Below are positions 7,899 to 14,887 of a stretch of 64,000 bases of DNA, in pieces. A program made the position numbers and the translations under genes. Under the pieces are notes generated by a model. It was not told the DNA's origin, made no database searches, and was given only the letters and a program-made list of their open reading frames with translations. The DNA comes from Bacteroidota bacterium. GTDB lineage: Bacteria; Bacteroidota; Bacteroidia; Chitinophagales; Chitinophagaceae. Position 1 is the stretch's first letter. Each line of letters opens with the position of its first letter. The stretch is from positions 282,012 to 346,011 of the forward strand of contig JAFEAE010000016.1 of NCBI GenBank assembly GCA_018266575.1. Reading direction: 5' to 3'.

Positions 7899-8978
7899 AT
7901 GAAGCTATTTTTCAATACCTGTATAGCCGTTTTATTTTGCACCATAACATTTGCGCAAGACAAATATTTTACGATCACCGGCCAGGTTGTAGATGAAAAA
8001 ACAAAACAACCGATGGCAGGCGCATCTGTTTTTTGCCAGAATACAACGGTTGGTACCACATCGAATAATGAAGGGAAATTTTTTCTGCGTTTGAATAATG
8101 GCGGATACGACCTGGTGGTTTCTTATACGGGTTTTGAAACAAAAATGATGCGCATCAGCAACGGTAATCCTGACAATGATAAGCTCGTTATTGAATTAAA
8201 AGAGCAGGATAAAAACCTGAATGAAGTTGTAGTAGCAGGTAGCGCTGAAGTTGCCGATGGCTGGAGCAAATACGGGAATTTTTTTATTGCAAATTTTATC
8301 GGAACTACGCCAAATGCCAGCGATTGCAATATTGAAAATAAAGATGCAATCCATTTTTACTTTTATAAAAAACGGAACAAATTAAAAGTGCGTGCTAAAG
8401 ATGACATCATCATTACCAACAATGCACTTGGATATAAAATAAAATACCAGCTTGATTCTTTTGTGTATGATTACAATACGAAAGTGAGCAGTTATACAGG
8501 TTATCCGTTGTTTGAAGAATTAAACGGAAGCGAGGCACAAAAAGCTGCATGGAAACAAAACCGTTTTAATACATACATTGGTTCACGGCTGCATTTCATG
8601 AGGTGTTTATATGACAGTGCCGTAAAGGAAGAAGGCTATGAAATTGAATTGCTCGATTCAACAGATAATAACAAATCAACGCCGATAGTTAATCCATACG
8701 ACAGCCAATATTATTCGGTTGATAGCGGCGATGTGCAGATCAATTTTCATGGGCGTATCCGGGTGAAATATAAAAACCAGCCACCTGATCAAAAATATCT
8801 CATCATTAATAAATTTCCGTTGAGCAGCCGCATCCAGATCTCTGCGCTTGATATTTTAGATGGATTTGTAATTGAAGAGAACGGTTATTTCTATGAGCAA
8901 TCCGAAGTAACGAACATGGGTTATTGGGCATGGAAGAAATTAGCAGAGTTGCTGCCGTATGATTATAATCCGGAATGA
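7899..8978 (+). CDS. Carboxypeptidase-like regulatory domain-containing secreted protein
   Basis: A signal peptide (residues 1-19, ending TFAQ) leads into a CarboxypepD regulatory beta-sandwich (about residues 24-105) with the typical ITGQVVDEKTKQPMAGASV opening and a YDLVVSYTGFETK strand. This domain is found at the N-terminus of TonB-dependent SusC-like receptors, but here no receptor barrel follows. The remaining 250 residues form a domain seen in stand-alone proteins of this type, with ALGYKIKYQL and FYFYKKRNKLKVRAKD strands. Its function is unknown and the location is probably periplasm or outer membrane. It is a single gene with repeats on both sides. Confidence 0.85.
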   Translation: MKLFFNTCIAVLFCTITFAQDKYFTITGQVVDEKTKQPMAGASVFCQNTTVGTTSNNEGKFFLRLNNGGYDLVVSYTGFETKMMRISNGNPDNDKLVIELKEQDKNLNEVVVAGSAEVADGWSKYGNFFIANFIGTTPNASDCNIENKDAIHFYFYKKRNKLKVRAKDDIIITNNALGYKIKYQLDSFVYDYNTKVSSYTGYPLFEELNGSEAQKAAWKQNRFNTYIGSRLHFMRCLYDSAVKEEGYEIELLDSTDNNKSTPIVNPYDSQYYSVDSGDVQINFHGRIRVKYKNQPPDQKYLIINKFPLSSRIQISALDILDGFVIEENGYFYEQSEVTNMGYWAWKKLAELLPYDYNPE

Positions 8979-8980
8979 GG

Positions 8981-9093
8981 TGGTTGACAGTTGGCGGTCA
9001 TGAGTTGGCGGTGGGGTGCGTGATATTTGAAAGTAATAATGAATTTCGAATGTAAGAACTGATGACTGAAAACCGATGACCGACGACCGAAAA
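8981..9093. repeat. GGCGGT / GACCGA-type repeat tract in a convergent gap
   Basis: The gap between two converging genes contains tandem-like GTTGGCGGT units on the left and GATGACCGACGACCGA units on the right. The two sides are roughly complementary in style. No terminator with a T-run is visible. Confidence 0.5.
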
Positions 9094-10035
9094 CTACTCC
9101 ATCATTTTTTTCCATAATTCCGGAATGCGTTTTATCCAAACCAATTCTTTCATTTTTTCTTTAGCAGGTTCTGCAGGTGAACCGAAATAAACTTTGCCCC
9201 CTTCCAATGAAGCAGGTACACCGCTTTGCGCATACACAATTGCATTATCACCGATCGTCAATGTTTTGCTAACGCCAACTTGTCCCCAGAGAATAACACC
9301 ATTGCCGATTTCAACAGCACCGGCAATCCCAACTTGTCCTGCCAATAAACAATTTTTTCCGAGCACTGTATCATGCCCGATATGAACGAGGTTATCAATT
9401 TTAGTTCCCTTTCCAATCAATGTATCATGGCTTACACCCCGATCGATTGTGCAACCTGCGCCGATCTCCACATCATCTTCAATCACTACACGCCCGCAAC
9501 TCAGCATTTTTTTGTACCACACCTCGCGGTCTTTTTTTGTGTTGTAGTAAAATGCATCTGAACCAATTACCGTTCCTGCCTGTATGATAACATTATCGCC
9601 GATTATGCAATGATCAAGTACTGTTACATTTGGATGGATGAGGCAATTTTTCCCCACAGTTACATGATGGCCGATAAACGCATTCGGATAAATGTAAGTC
9701 CCTTCACCAATCTGCGATGATTCGCTTATCAATTTCAATGCAGGTTCAAACGGGCGAAAATGTTTAACGATCTTCAAATATGCTTCGAAAGGTTGTTCCA
9801 CTACCAATAATGCTTTTCCTTCGGGGCAATCAACCGCTTTGTTAATAATGATGAATGTTGCTGCAGATTGAATGCACTTATCATAATATTTGGGATGATC
9901 TACAAAAACGATGTCGCCATTTTCTACTTTATGGATTTCATTGATGCCTGTTGCATGCGCATTTTTATTACCGATGAGTTGTGCACCAAGAAAATCTGCC
10001 ATCCATTGAATAGATACCGGAGAAGGAAATTTCAT
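9094..10035 (-). CDS. LpxD-like UDP-3-O-(3-hydroxyacyl)glucosamine N-acyltransferase
   Basis: The 313-residue protein has the N-terminal uridine-binding domain (VENGDIVFVDHPKYYD) and a left-handed beta-helix of hexapeptide repeats from about residue 95 to 290, such as IGEGTYIYPNAFIG and IGDNAIVYAQSGV. The family's active-site His is probably in LVHIGHDTVLGKN. LpxD adds the second acyl chain in lipid A synthesis. Bacteroidota often carry a second, shorter LpxD homolog away from the lpx cluster, and this isolated gene fits that. I chose the ATG at 10035, since the 33 further codons up to 10134 do not look like an LpxD start, and a TAGGTTTG box lies at 10051-10058. Confidence 0.85.
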   Translation of the reverse strand: MKFPSPVSIQWMADFLGAQLIGNKNAHATGINEIHKVENGDIVFVDHPKYYDKCIQSAATFIIINKAVDCPEGKALLVVEQPFEAYLKIVKHFRPFEPALKLISESSQIGEGTYIYPNAFIGHHVTVGKNCLIHPNVTVLDHCIIGDNVIIQAGTVIGSDAFYYNTKKDREVWYKKMLSCGRVVIEDDVEIGAGCTIDRGVSHDTLIGKGTKIDNLVHIGHDTVLGKNCLLAGQVGIAGAVEIGNGVILWGQVGVSKTLTIGDNAIVYAQSGVPASLEGGKVYFGSPAEPAKEKMKELVWIKRIPELWKKMME

Positions 10036-10050
10036 AACAAGATATTTCCG

Positions 10051-10058
10051 CAAACCTA
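10051..10058 (-). promoter_or_regulatory. Bacteroidota -7 box (TAGGTTTG) for the LpxD-like gene
   Basis: An exact TAnnTTTG match on the minus strand, ending 15 bases before the ATG at 10035. This supports that start over the longer reading frame, which would begin upstream of the promoter. Confidence 0.5.
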
Positions 10059-10296
10059 CGTGAAAATATTTCAGATGTATGTATGCTGATTGAACAGAAC
10101 AAGCATTGCAGGTTTTTGAAAAAGCCGTTTTCATCCGCTTTACAGCTTGATTTCATTGATAATTGATTTTTTAACGTCCTTTTCAGAAATTAATTTTTTA
10201 GCGCTATTGAGGATAAAACAACGATCAAAAAACAAAACAGCGATCTTGATTTTTTGTGCAACATCGCTTACTTCATCATCAACAAAAAAATAAAAA

Positions 10297-10331
10297 CTTC
10301 TGAAATGCTGTATTCATCAATGTTTCAGAAG
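10297..10331. repeat. Inverted repeat, 9-bp perfect arms
   Basis: CTTCTGAAA (10297-10305) and TTTCAGAAG (10323-10331) are exact complements with a 17-base spacer. It has no T-run, and its role is unknown. Confidence 0.5.
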
Positions 10332-10492
10332 ATCGGAAAAAAATTTATACAACAACACATTGTGATGTATTTTCAAAACGCTATCAAAAAACAAAAATGA
10401 AAGGTTCTGTTTCCGCTTCCCTTTTCCACAGCCAGAAAAAAAATGTGAATAAAAAATGTTGGAAATTTTTTTTAGTTAGAGAAAATTCTTTT

Positions 10493-10577
10493 TAATATTG
10501 TGTAGGGAAATTTATTTCCCGGTACTTACTAACCCATCCATATAATAAAAGTCCCGCTAACAAGCGGGATTTTTTAT
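10493..10577 (+). ncRNA. Candidate small RNA ending at an orphan terminator
   Basis: A strong intrinsic terminator lies in the gap between divergent genes, so it cannot end either flanking gene. TAATATTG (10493-10500) is one base off the TAnnTTTG promoter box. The predicted transcript of about 70 bases would hold a perfect 6-bp hairpin, GGGAAA with TTTCCC (10505-10520), followed by the terminator stem. I do not recognise the RNA family, and no -33 element is obvious. Confidence 0.45.
10552..10575 (+). terminator. Intrinsic terminator, orphan
   Basis: The 7-bp stem TCCCGCT / AGCGGGA with an AACA loop is followed by six T residues. On the other strand the run after the stem is weaker. It lies upstream of rluE and downstream of no plus-strand gene. 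Confidence 0.8.
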
Positions 10578-10616
10578 TGCAGTTCACTCAAACAATCATC
10601 AATAATTTTTTCAAAA

Positions 10617-10624
10617 TACATTTG
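10617..10624 (+). promoter_or_regulatory. Bacteroidota -7 box (TACATTTG) for rluE
   Basis: An exact TAnnTTTG match. It leaves a 17-base interval to the ATG at 10642 and argues against the upstream ATG at 10624, which overlaps the box. Confidence 0.5.
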
Positions 10625-10641
10625 TGAATTTCTTCGCAAAC

Positions 10642-11247
10642 ATGCACCGTTACTACGTTATATATAAACCATACCAGGTGCTTTCTCAATTCACATCGCA
10701 GGAAGGCAAGCAAACACTGAAAGATTTTTTTGCAGTGCCGAATGATGTGTATGCTGTTGGCAGGCTCGATTATGACAGCGAAGGTTTGCTTATTCTTACC
10801 AACGACAAACAACTTAATTATCATTTACTGAACCCTTCATTCGAACATGAACGGGAATACCTGGTACAGGTTGATGGAGATATCAGTCAGCCGGCGGTCA
10901 CCGGTTTACAGTCGTCGGTAGAGATCAATATCGATGGCAAATTTTATAAAACAAAAAAATGTTTTGCAGAGAAACTGATCACTGCACCTGATGTACCTGA
11001 GAGAAACCCACCGATACGTTTCAGAAAAAATATTCCTGTAAGTTGGGTGAAAATGATATTAACAGAAGGAAAGAACAGGCAGGTGAGAAAGATGACAGCA
11101 AAAGTTGGCTTTCCTACATTGCGGTTAATAAGATGGAGTATTGAACAAATTACAATTGATGGATTACAACCGGGAGAAATGCGGGAAATAAGTAAACAGG
11201 AAATTTACCGGTTGTTAGCGATAGATGAAAAGAAATTCAACCGCTGA
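10642..11247 (+). CDS. rluE: RluE-like 23S rRNA pseudouridine synthase
   Basis: The 201-residue protein is a short RsuA/RluE-type enzyme without an S4 domain. It starts HRYYVIYKPYQVLSQFT, which aligns with the usual YxxxNKP(Y/F)-type opening of RluE. The catalytic Asp lies in GRLDYDSEGLLILTND, and LTEGKNRQVRKM is the conserved C-terminal motif. The family isomerises a uridine in the 23S rRNA peptidyl-transferase region. The subfamily call RluE over RluB or RsuA rests on length and the missing S4 domain. The stop codon TGA lies inside a copy of the CATCGTTGCGTCGCA repeat, which may have fixed the present C-terminus. Confidence 0.88.
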   Translation: MHRYYVIYKPYQVLSQFTSQEGKQTLKDFFAVPNDVYAVGRLDYDSEGLLILTNDKQLNYHLLNPSFEHEREYLVQVDGDISQPAVTGLQSSVEINIDGKFYKTKKCFAEKLITAPDVPERNPPIRFRKNIPVSWVKMILTEGKNRQVRKMTAKVGFPTLRLIRWSIEQITIDGLQPGEMREISKQEIYRLLAIDEKKFNR

Positions 11248-11270
11248 AGTGTGCGACGCAACGATGGTGA
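11241..11270 (-). repeat. CATCGTTGCGTCGCA repeat, minus orientation, covering the rluE stop codon
   Basis: The core (11252-11266) is an exact reverse copy of the repeat at 5711 and 63660. The neighbouring CGCTGAAG matches the AACTGAAG flank of the copies near 13066 and 63765, and its TGA is the rluE stop. Confidence 0.7.
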
Positions 11271-11390
11271 AGAGCGAACGAATGTTGGATACCAAATAAA
11301 AAACTAAAAAGAAGAACAACTAAAAACTAAAGAGTCGAAAATTGAAAATGATCAAAGCTCAAGGCCAAAAGCTGATAGCTATTTCTCTGA

Positions 11391-11424
11391 CATCGTACAT
11401 CGTAAATCTAACATCGTACATTCT
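11391..11424. repeat. ATCGTACATC-type repeat tract upstream of yicC
   Basis: Three units of ACATCGTACAT or CATCGTAAATC lie in tandem within the 5' gap. They belong to the same family as 6608-6779, 12887-12921, 17769-17806 and 58277-58312. Confidence 0.6.
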
Positions 11425-11467
11425 TCAAACTCTTTCCTTATCTTTCCAAATCAAAAATTTCAATACC

Positions 11468-12343
11468 ATGCTAAAATCAATGACGGGTTTCGGAAGAAGT
11501 GAGCAAACGGTGGGAACTAAAACTTTTTTGGTTGATATAAAATCACTGAACGGAAAACAATTTGAACTGCAACTTAAATTGCCCGGGTTTTTGAAACCGT
11601 ATGAATTTCAGATACGCAGGCTGATATCTGAGAAACTCGGACGCGGATCGCTCGATTGTACCATTAGCCTCAAACAAACCGGCGATGCAAAACCGGTTAG
11701 CATCAATACCGATCTGGCAAAAGCATATTACAAAGCATTGGCAGGTTTATCTGCGGAACTCAATCTCGATCCATCAAACATTCTGAGCACATTGGTAAAA
11801 ATGCCCGAAGTTATTACACCAACAAGCGATACATTAACGGATGAAGAATGGCGGGAGTTTGAACAAGTGATCCTTGCTGCCATCGACGACCTTAACCTTC
11901 ATCGCCTGGATGAGGGAAAGATCCTGGAAGAAGATCTGCTTTTGCGGATTAATAATATCCAGAAGCAACAGGATGAAGTGATAAAGCTTGAACCATTGCG
12001 CCAGCAGAAAATAAAAGAAGGTTTAAAAAAATTACTGGAAGAACATGCAGGTAAAGACAATTACGACCCCAACCGCATGGAACAGGAACTTATCTATTAT
12101 ATTGAAAAGATCGATATCAGTGAAGAACAGGTCCGTTTAAAAAATCACTGCGATTATTTTAAGTCTGTACTGAATGAAGGCGACGACAGCAAAGGAAAAA
12201 AATTGTCTTTCATTCTGCAGGAGATCGGGAGGGAAATAAATACTACCGGCTCAAAAGCGTATGATTCTACCATACAAAAATGTGTGGTGCTCATGAAAGA
12301 CGAATTGGAAAAAGCAAAAGAGCAGGTGTTGAATGTGCTGTAA
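11468..12343 (+). CDS. YicC/YloC family endoribonuclease
   Basis: The 291-residue protein opens MLKSMTGFGRSEQ, the hallmark of the YicC family. That is why I chose the ATG at 11468, although the frame is open to 11342 through repeat DNA. The long helical middle (residues about 150-250) and a C-terminus with GREINTTGSKAYDSTIQ, close to the usual EMxREANTxxSK motif, complete the family pattern. YicC-type proteins are reported as RNases acting on small RNAs and mRNA 3' ends. In many bacteria yicC lies beside gmk, but here gmk is at 45.5 kb. Repeat tracts flank both ends. Confidence 0.92.
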   Translation: MLKSMTGFGRSEQTVGTKTFLVDIKSLNGKQFELQLKLPGFLKPYEFQIRRLISEKLGRGSLDCTISLKQTGDAKPVSINTDLAKAYYKALAGLSAELNLDPSNILSTLVKMPEVITPTSDTLTDEEWREFEQVILAAIDDLNLHRLDEGKILEEDLLLRINNIQKQQDEVIKLEPLRQQKIKEGLKKLLEEHAGKDNYDPNRMEQELIYYIEKIDISEEQVRLKNHCDYFKSVLNEGDDSKGKKLSFILQEIGREINTTGSKAYDSTIQKCVVLMKDELEKAKEQVLNVL

Positions 12344-12350
12344 AGTAGTT

Positions 12351-12374
12351 AGTGATAAGTAGTAAGTGGTAAGT
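12351..12374. repeat. AGTGATAAGTAGTAAGTGGT-type repeat
   Basis: This 24-mer matches 27733-27756, inside the rnpA reading frame, at 22 of 24 positions. A shorter related copy is at 22508-22519. Confidence 0.7.
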
Positions 12375-12388
12375 TAAAAACCGAATTG

Positions 12389-12396
12389 TACTTTTG
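12389..12396 (+). promoter_or_regulatory. Bacteroidota -7 box (TACTTTTG) for gldH
   Basis: An exact TAnnTTTG match 14 bases before the TTG start of gldH. It supports a short leader and the TTG start. Confidence 0.55.
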
Positions 12397-12410
12397 TAAA
12401 AAATAGAGCA

Positions 12411-12881
12411 TTGAAAAAGACTTTCTTGTTCCTTATTTCTTATTCCTTATTTCTCGCTTCCTGTGTTCCAACCATCGATGTTTTTGAAAAGGATGTTGCT
12501 ATTCCCAAACAACAATGGAGCAGCGATTTCAAACCTGAGATTTCATTTTCCATTACCGATACAGTTTCATTATATAATGTATACCTGGTGATCCGGCATA
12601 CCGATGCCTATAACTATAATAATATATGGGTGAAAGCTACCGTGCAACAACCCGGCGATAAATCAACCAAAAGCGAACAATACGACCTGCGCCTTGCCGC
12701 AAACGATAAAGGCTGGCTTGGTTCTGCAATGGATGATATTTACGAACAACGTGTGTTGATACAACCACAAACAAAATTTAGCAAAGCCGGAAGCTACCAG
12801 TTCACCCTCGAACAGGTGATGCGTGAAGACCCGTTACTGCATGTAATGAATGTTGGTTTAAGAGTTGAGAAAGCGAAATAA
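12411..12881 (+). CDS. gldH: Gliding motility lipoprotein GldH
   Basis: The 156-residue lipoprotein starts at TTG (12411). No ATG occurs before residue 103, so TTG is needed. The signal peptide ends FLASC (Cys18). The body shows GldH features such as YNVYLVIRHTDAYNYNNIW and a C-terminal FTLEQVMREDPL. GldH belongs to the set of Gld lipoproteins linked to gliding and type IX secretion in Bacteroidota. It stands alone, as usual for this gene. The signal-peptide codons contain a TTCTTATTCCTTATT-like repetitive run. Confidence 0.9.
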   Translation: MKKTFLFLISYSLFLASCVPTIDVFEKDVAIPKQQWSSDFKPEISFSITDTVSLYNVYLVIRHTDAYNYNNIWVKATVQQPGDKSTKSEQYDLRLAANDKGWLGSAMDDIYEQRVLIQPQTKFSKAGSYQFTLEQVMREDPLLHVMNVGLRVEKAK

Positions 12882-13166
12882 GACAATGTACGATTTGGGA
12901 TGTACGATGTACGATTTCTGAGAAATAGTTGCCCGTCGTCAGTCAGCAGTTTTCAGTTCTTTAAATTCTTAGCCTCCAAATTTTTAGTTTTTAGTCTTTT
13001 CTTTTTTAGTTTTTATTTGTTAACCAGTATTAGTCCACTCTTCATCATTCTTGCGTCGCACTCTTCAACTGAAGCAATTCTATTGAGCGCTAAGTAAAAG
13101 CAACATTCGTTGATCTCATATCATTTATTACCGATTCATTACTTTTATTACTGAAATTTCATTCGG
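12882..13166. other. Repeat-filled gap between gldH and the histidine kinase gene
   Basis: The left part (12887-12921) is a GATGTACGAT tract. The middle is T-rich, with TTTTTAGTTTTTA-like runs. The right part (13043-13090) is a long copy of the CATCGTTGCGTCGCA repeat with its CTCTTCAACTGAAG flank. A short open frame at 12900-13097 runs through these repeats and is not a credible gene. Confidence 0.6.
13043..13090 (+). repeat. CATCGTTGCGTCGCA repeat, extended copy
   Basis: The core here is CATTCTTGCGTCGCA, followed by CTCTTCAACTGAAGCAATTC and AGCGCT. The complement of 63750-63797 shows the same order: core, TTCAACTGAAG, AGCGCT. The full unit is therefore about 48 bp. Confidence 0.7.
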
Positions 13167-14132
13167 GTGAAAAAACTTAATCAGGTTAAAATCGTAGTTT
13201 TTGTTTACTGGTTCCTGCTGGTTTATATTATTGCTGCATTGGTATGGTGGTTCATTGCCCTTCAACAGCAGAACATCCAAATGATGGAATATAAGCTCGA
13301 AGAACTAAAGCACGACGATATACACTTTATCCGGAAAACAGAAGAAATACATCTCGAAGCCAAAAGAAAAACCGCTCAATACATTGGCGAAGGCAGCACC
13401 TTTTTATTACTGATCATTGTCGGTGCTGTTTTTGTGTACCGTGCAGTCCGCCGGCAATTTAAGTTGCAGCAACAGCAGCAGAATTTTATGATGGCGGTAA
13501 CCCACGAATTAAAAACACCCATCGCTGTTGCAAAACTAAACTTAGAAACACTGCAACGATATAAGCTCGATGAAGACAAGCGGCAAAAAATGCTGCAATC
13601 TGCATTATCCGAAACAAACCGCTTAAATACATTAGCGAGCAATATTCTCGTATCGTCTCAATTAGAAGGCGGCAATTATTACCTCTCAAAAGAAAACCTG
13701 GACCTTTCTGCATTAGTAATAGCTTCTGCAAAAGATTACCAGCAACGTTTCCCCGAAAAAAAATGGCAGGTAAATGTGCATCCGGATATATCGGTAAAAG
13801 GTGATACATTATTACTGCAGATGCTGGTGAATAATCTAATTGAGAATGCTATCAAATATTCCCCGAAACAATCTCAGATAACCATCAAATTAAAAAAAGA
13901 AAATAATTCTAATTCTGTGCTATATGTAAAAGATGAAGGGCCGGGAATTCCTGCTGATGAAAAGAAGAAGATATTCGAAAAATTTTATCGCGTGGGAAAT
14001 GAATCTACACGCAGCGCACAGGGAACGGGCTTGGGATTATACCTTTGCAAAAAAATAGCGAAAGATCATAATGCATCAATTGGTGTAACGGATAATTCGC
14101 CATCAGGAAGTATTTTTACAGTAACATTTTAA
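13167..14132 (+). CDS. Sensor histidine kinase
   Basis: The 321-residue kinase uses a GTG start. It has two membrane segments (about residues 8-31 and 77-95) around a short periplasmic part, no visible HAMP domain, then the dimerisation helix with the phosphorylated His113 in VTHELKTPIA. The ATPase domain shows the N box NNLIENAIKYSP, G1 box KDEGPGIP and G2 box GTGLGLYLCKK. The 40-residue periplasmic region is too small for a known sensor fold. The response regulator gene follows after 49 bp, so the two form a pair. The signal is unknown. Confidence 0.93.
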   Translation: MKKLNQVKIVVFVYWFLLVYIIAALVWWFIALQQQNIQMMEYKLEELKHDDIHFIRKTEEIHLEAKRKTAQYIGEGSTFLLLIIVGAVFVYRAVRRQFKLQQQQQNFMMAVTHELKTPIAVAKLNLETLQRYKLDEDKRQKMLQSALSETNRLNTLASNILVSSQLEGGNYYLSKENLDLSALVIASAKDYQQRFPEKKWQVNVHPDISVKGDTLLLQMLVNNLIENAIKYSPKQSQITIKLKKENNSNSVLYVKDEGPGIPADEKKKIFEKFYRVGNESTRSAQGTGLGLYLCKKIAKDHNASIGVTDNSPSGSIFTVTF

Positions 14133-14181
14133 CGCCTTCTCCGGAAGAGAAGGTTGGGGGTAAGGTGCAATAAATGTATTT

Positions 14182-14886
14182 ATGAGCGAAAAAAAATTAT
14201 CCATCCTTTTGGTAGAAGATGAAGAAAACCTGCACGAGGCCCTAAAATTAAACCTCGAACTGGAAGGTTATGAAGTGACTTCAGCCTATGATGGTGCAAA
14301 GGCATTAAAATCTATTCAACAGGAATATTTTAACCTCATTATCCTTGATGTGATGCTGCCGGGCATTGATGGCATCAGCATTGCAGAAACCGTGCGTGTG
14401 CAGAATAATAATGTGCCGATACTTATGTTAAGCGCAAAAGATAGCAGCGCAGACCGTGTATTAGGCCTAAAAAAAGGTGCAGATGATTATCTTACCAAAC
14501 CATTCAATCTTGAAGAATTATTACTGCGGATCCAGAAGCTGGTTGAAAAAAATAAAAAGATAGAAGCCAAAACTTCCGTTGGTGATAAATACAGCTTTGG
14601 AAAAAATACCATTGACTTTAAAGCGCAGGAAGCCTTAAATAAAAAAGGGCAGCGTATACCGCTCAGCAAAAAAGAAGCAATGCTTTTAAAATTGCTGATA
14701 GAAAACAAAAATGAAGTGGTAACACGTGAAAAAATTTTACAGGCTGTATGGGGGTATAACGTTTATCCTACAACAAGAACTATTGATAATTTCATCCTGA
14801 GCTTCCGGAAATATTTTGAAGAAGACAGCCGTAATCCTAAATATTTTCATTCCGTTCGTGGCGTTGGTTACAAGTACAGCGAATAG
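14182..14886 (+). CDS. Response regulator transcription factor, OmpR/PhoB type
   Basis: The 234-residue regulator has a receiver domain with acidic residues VEDEEN near the N-terminus, the phosphoacceptor Asp56 in IILDVMLPG, and Lys in DYLTKPF. A C-terminal winged-helix DNA-binding domain (residues about 130-232) carries LLKLLIENKNEVVTREKILQ and ends VRGVGYKYSE. Its partner is the kinase just upstream. The gene ends one base from the stop of the converging batD gene, leaving no room for a separate terminator. Confidence 0.95.
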   Translation: MSEKKLSILLVEDEENLHEALKLNLELEGYEVTSAYDGAKALKSIQQEYFNLIILDVMLPGIDGISIAETVRVQNNNVPILMLSAKDSSADRVLGLKKGADDYLTKPFNLEELLLRIQKLVEKNKKIEAKTSVGDKYSFGKNTIDFKAQEALNKKGQRIPLSKKEAMLLKLLIENKNEVVTREKILQAVWGYNVYPTTRTIDNFILSFRKYFEEDSRNPKYFHSVRGVGYKYSE

Positions 14887-14887
14887 G

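Larger units (their letters stand above)
10036..10641. other. 606-bp non-coding block between divergent genes
   Basis: No gene with a start codon is visible. From the left the block holds the promoter of the LpxD-like gene (10051-10058), a 58-codon open stretch on the minus strand without any start codon (10140-10316), a 9-bp-arm inverted repeat (10297-10331), two DnaA-box-like 9-mers (10422-10430 and 10444-10452), an AT-rich run, a hairpin, an intrinsic terminator on the plus strand (10552-10575), and the rluE promoter (10617-10624). Confidence 0.7.

Noticed and set aside
10036..10641. Replication origin
   Set aside because: Only two DnaA-like boxes are present, no dnaA or other origin-linked gene is near, and no skew was computed. 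Kept only as a lead.
12900..13097. 65-codon frame between gldH and the kinase gene
   Set aside because: It runs through two repeat families and a T-rich stretch, giving an artificial Phe/Leu/Ser-rich protein.
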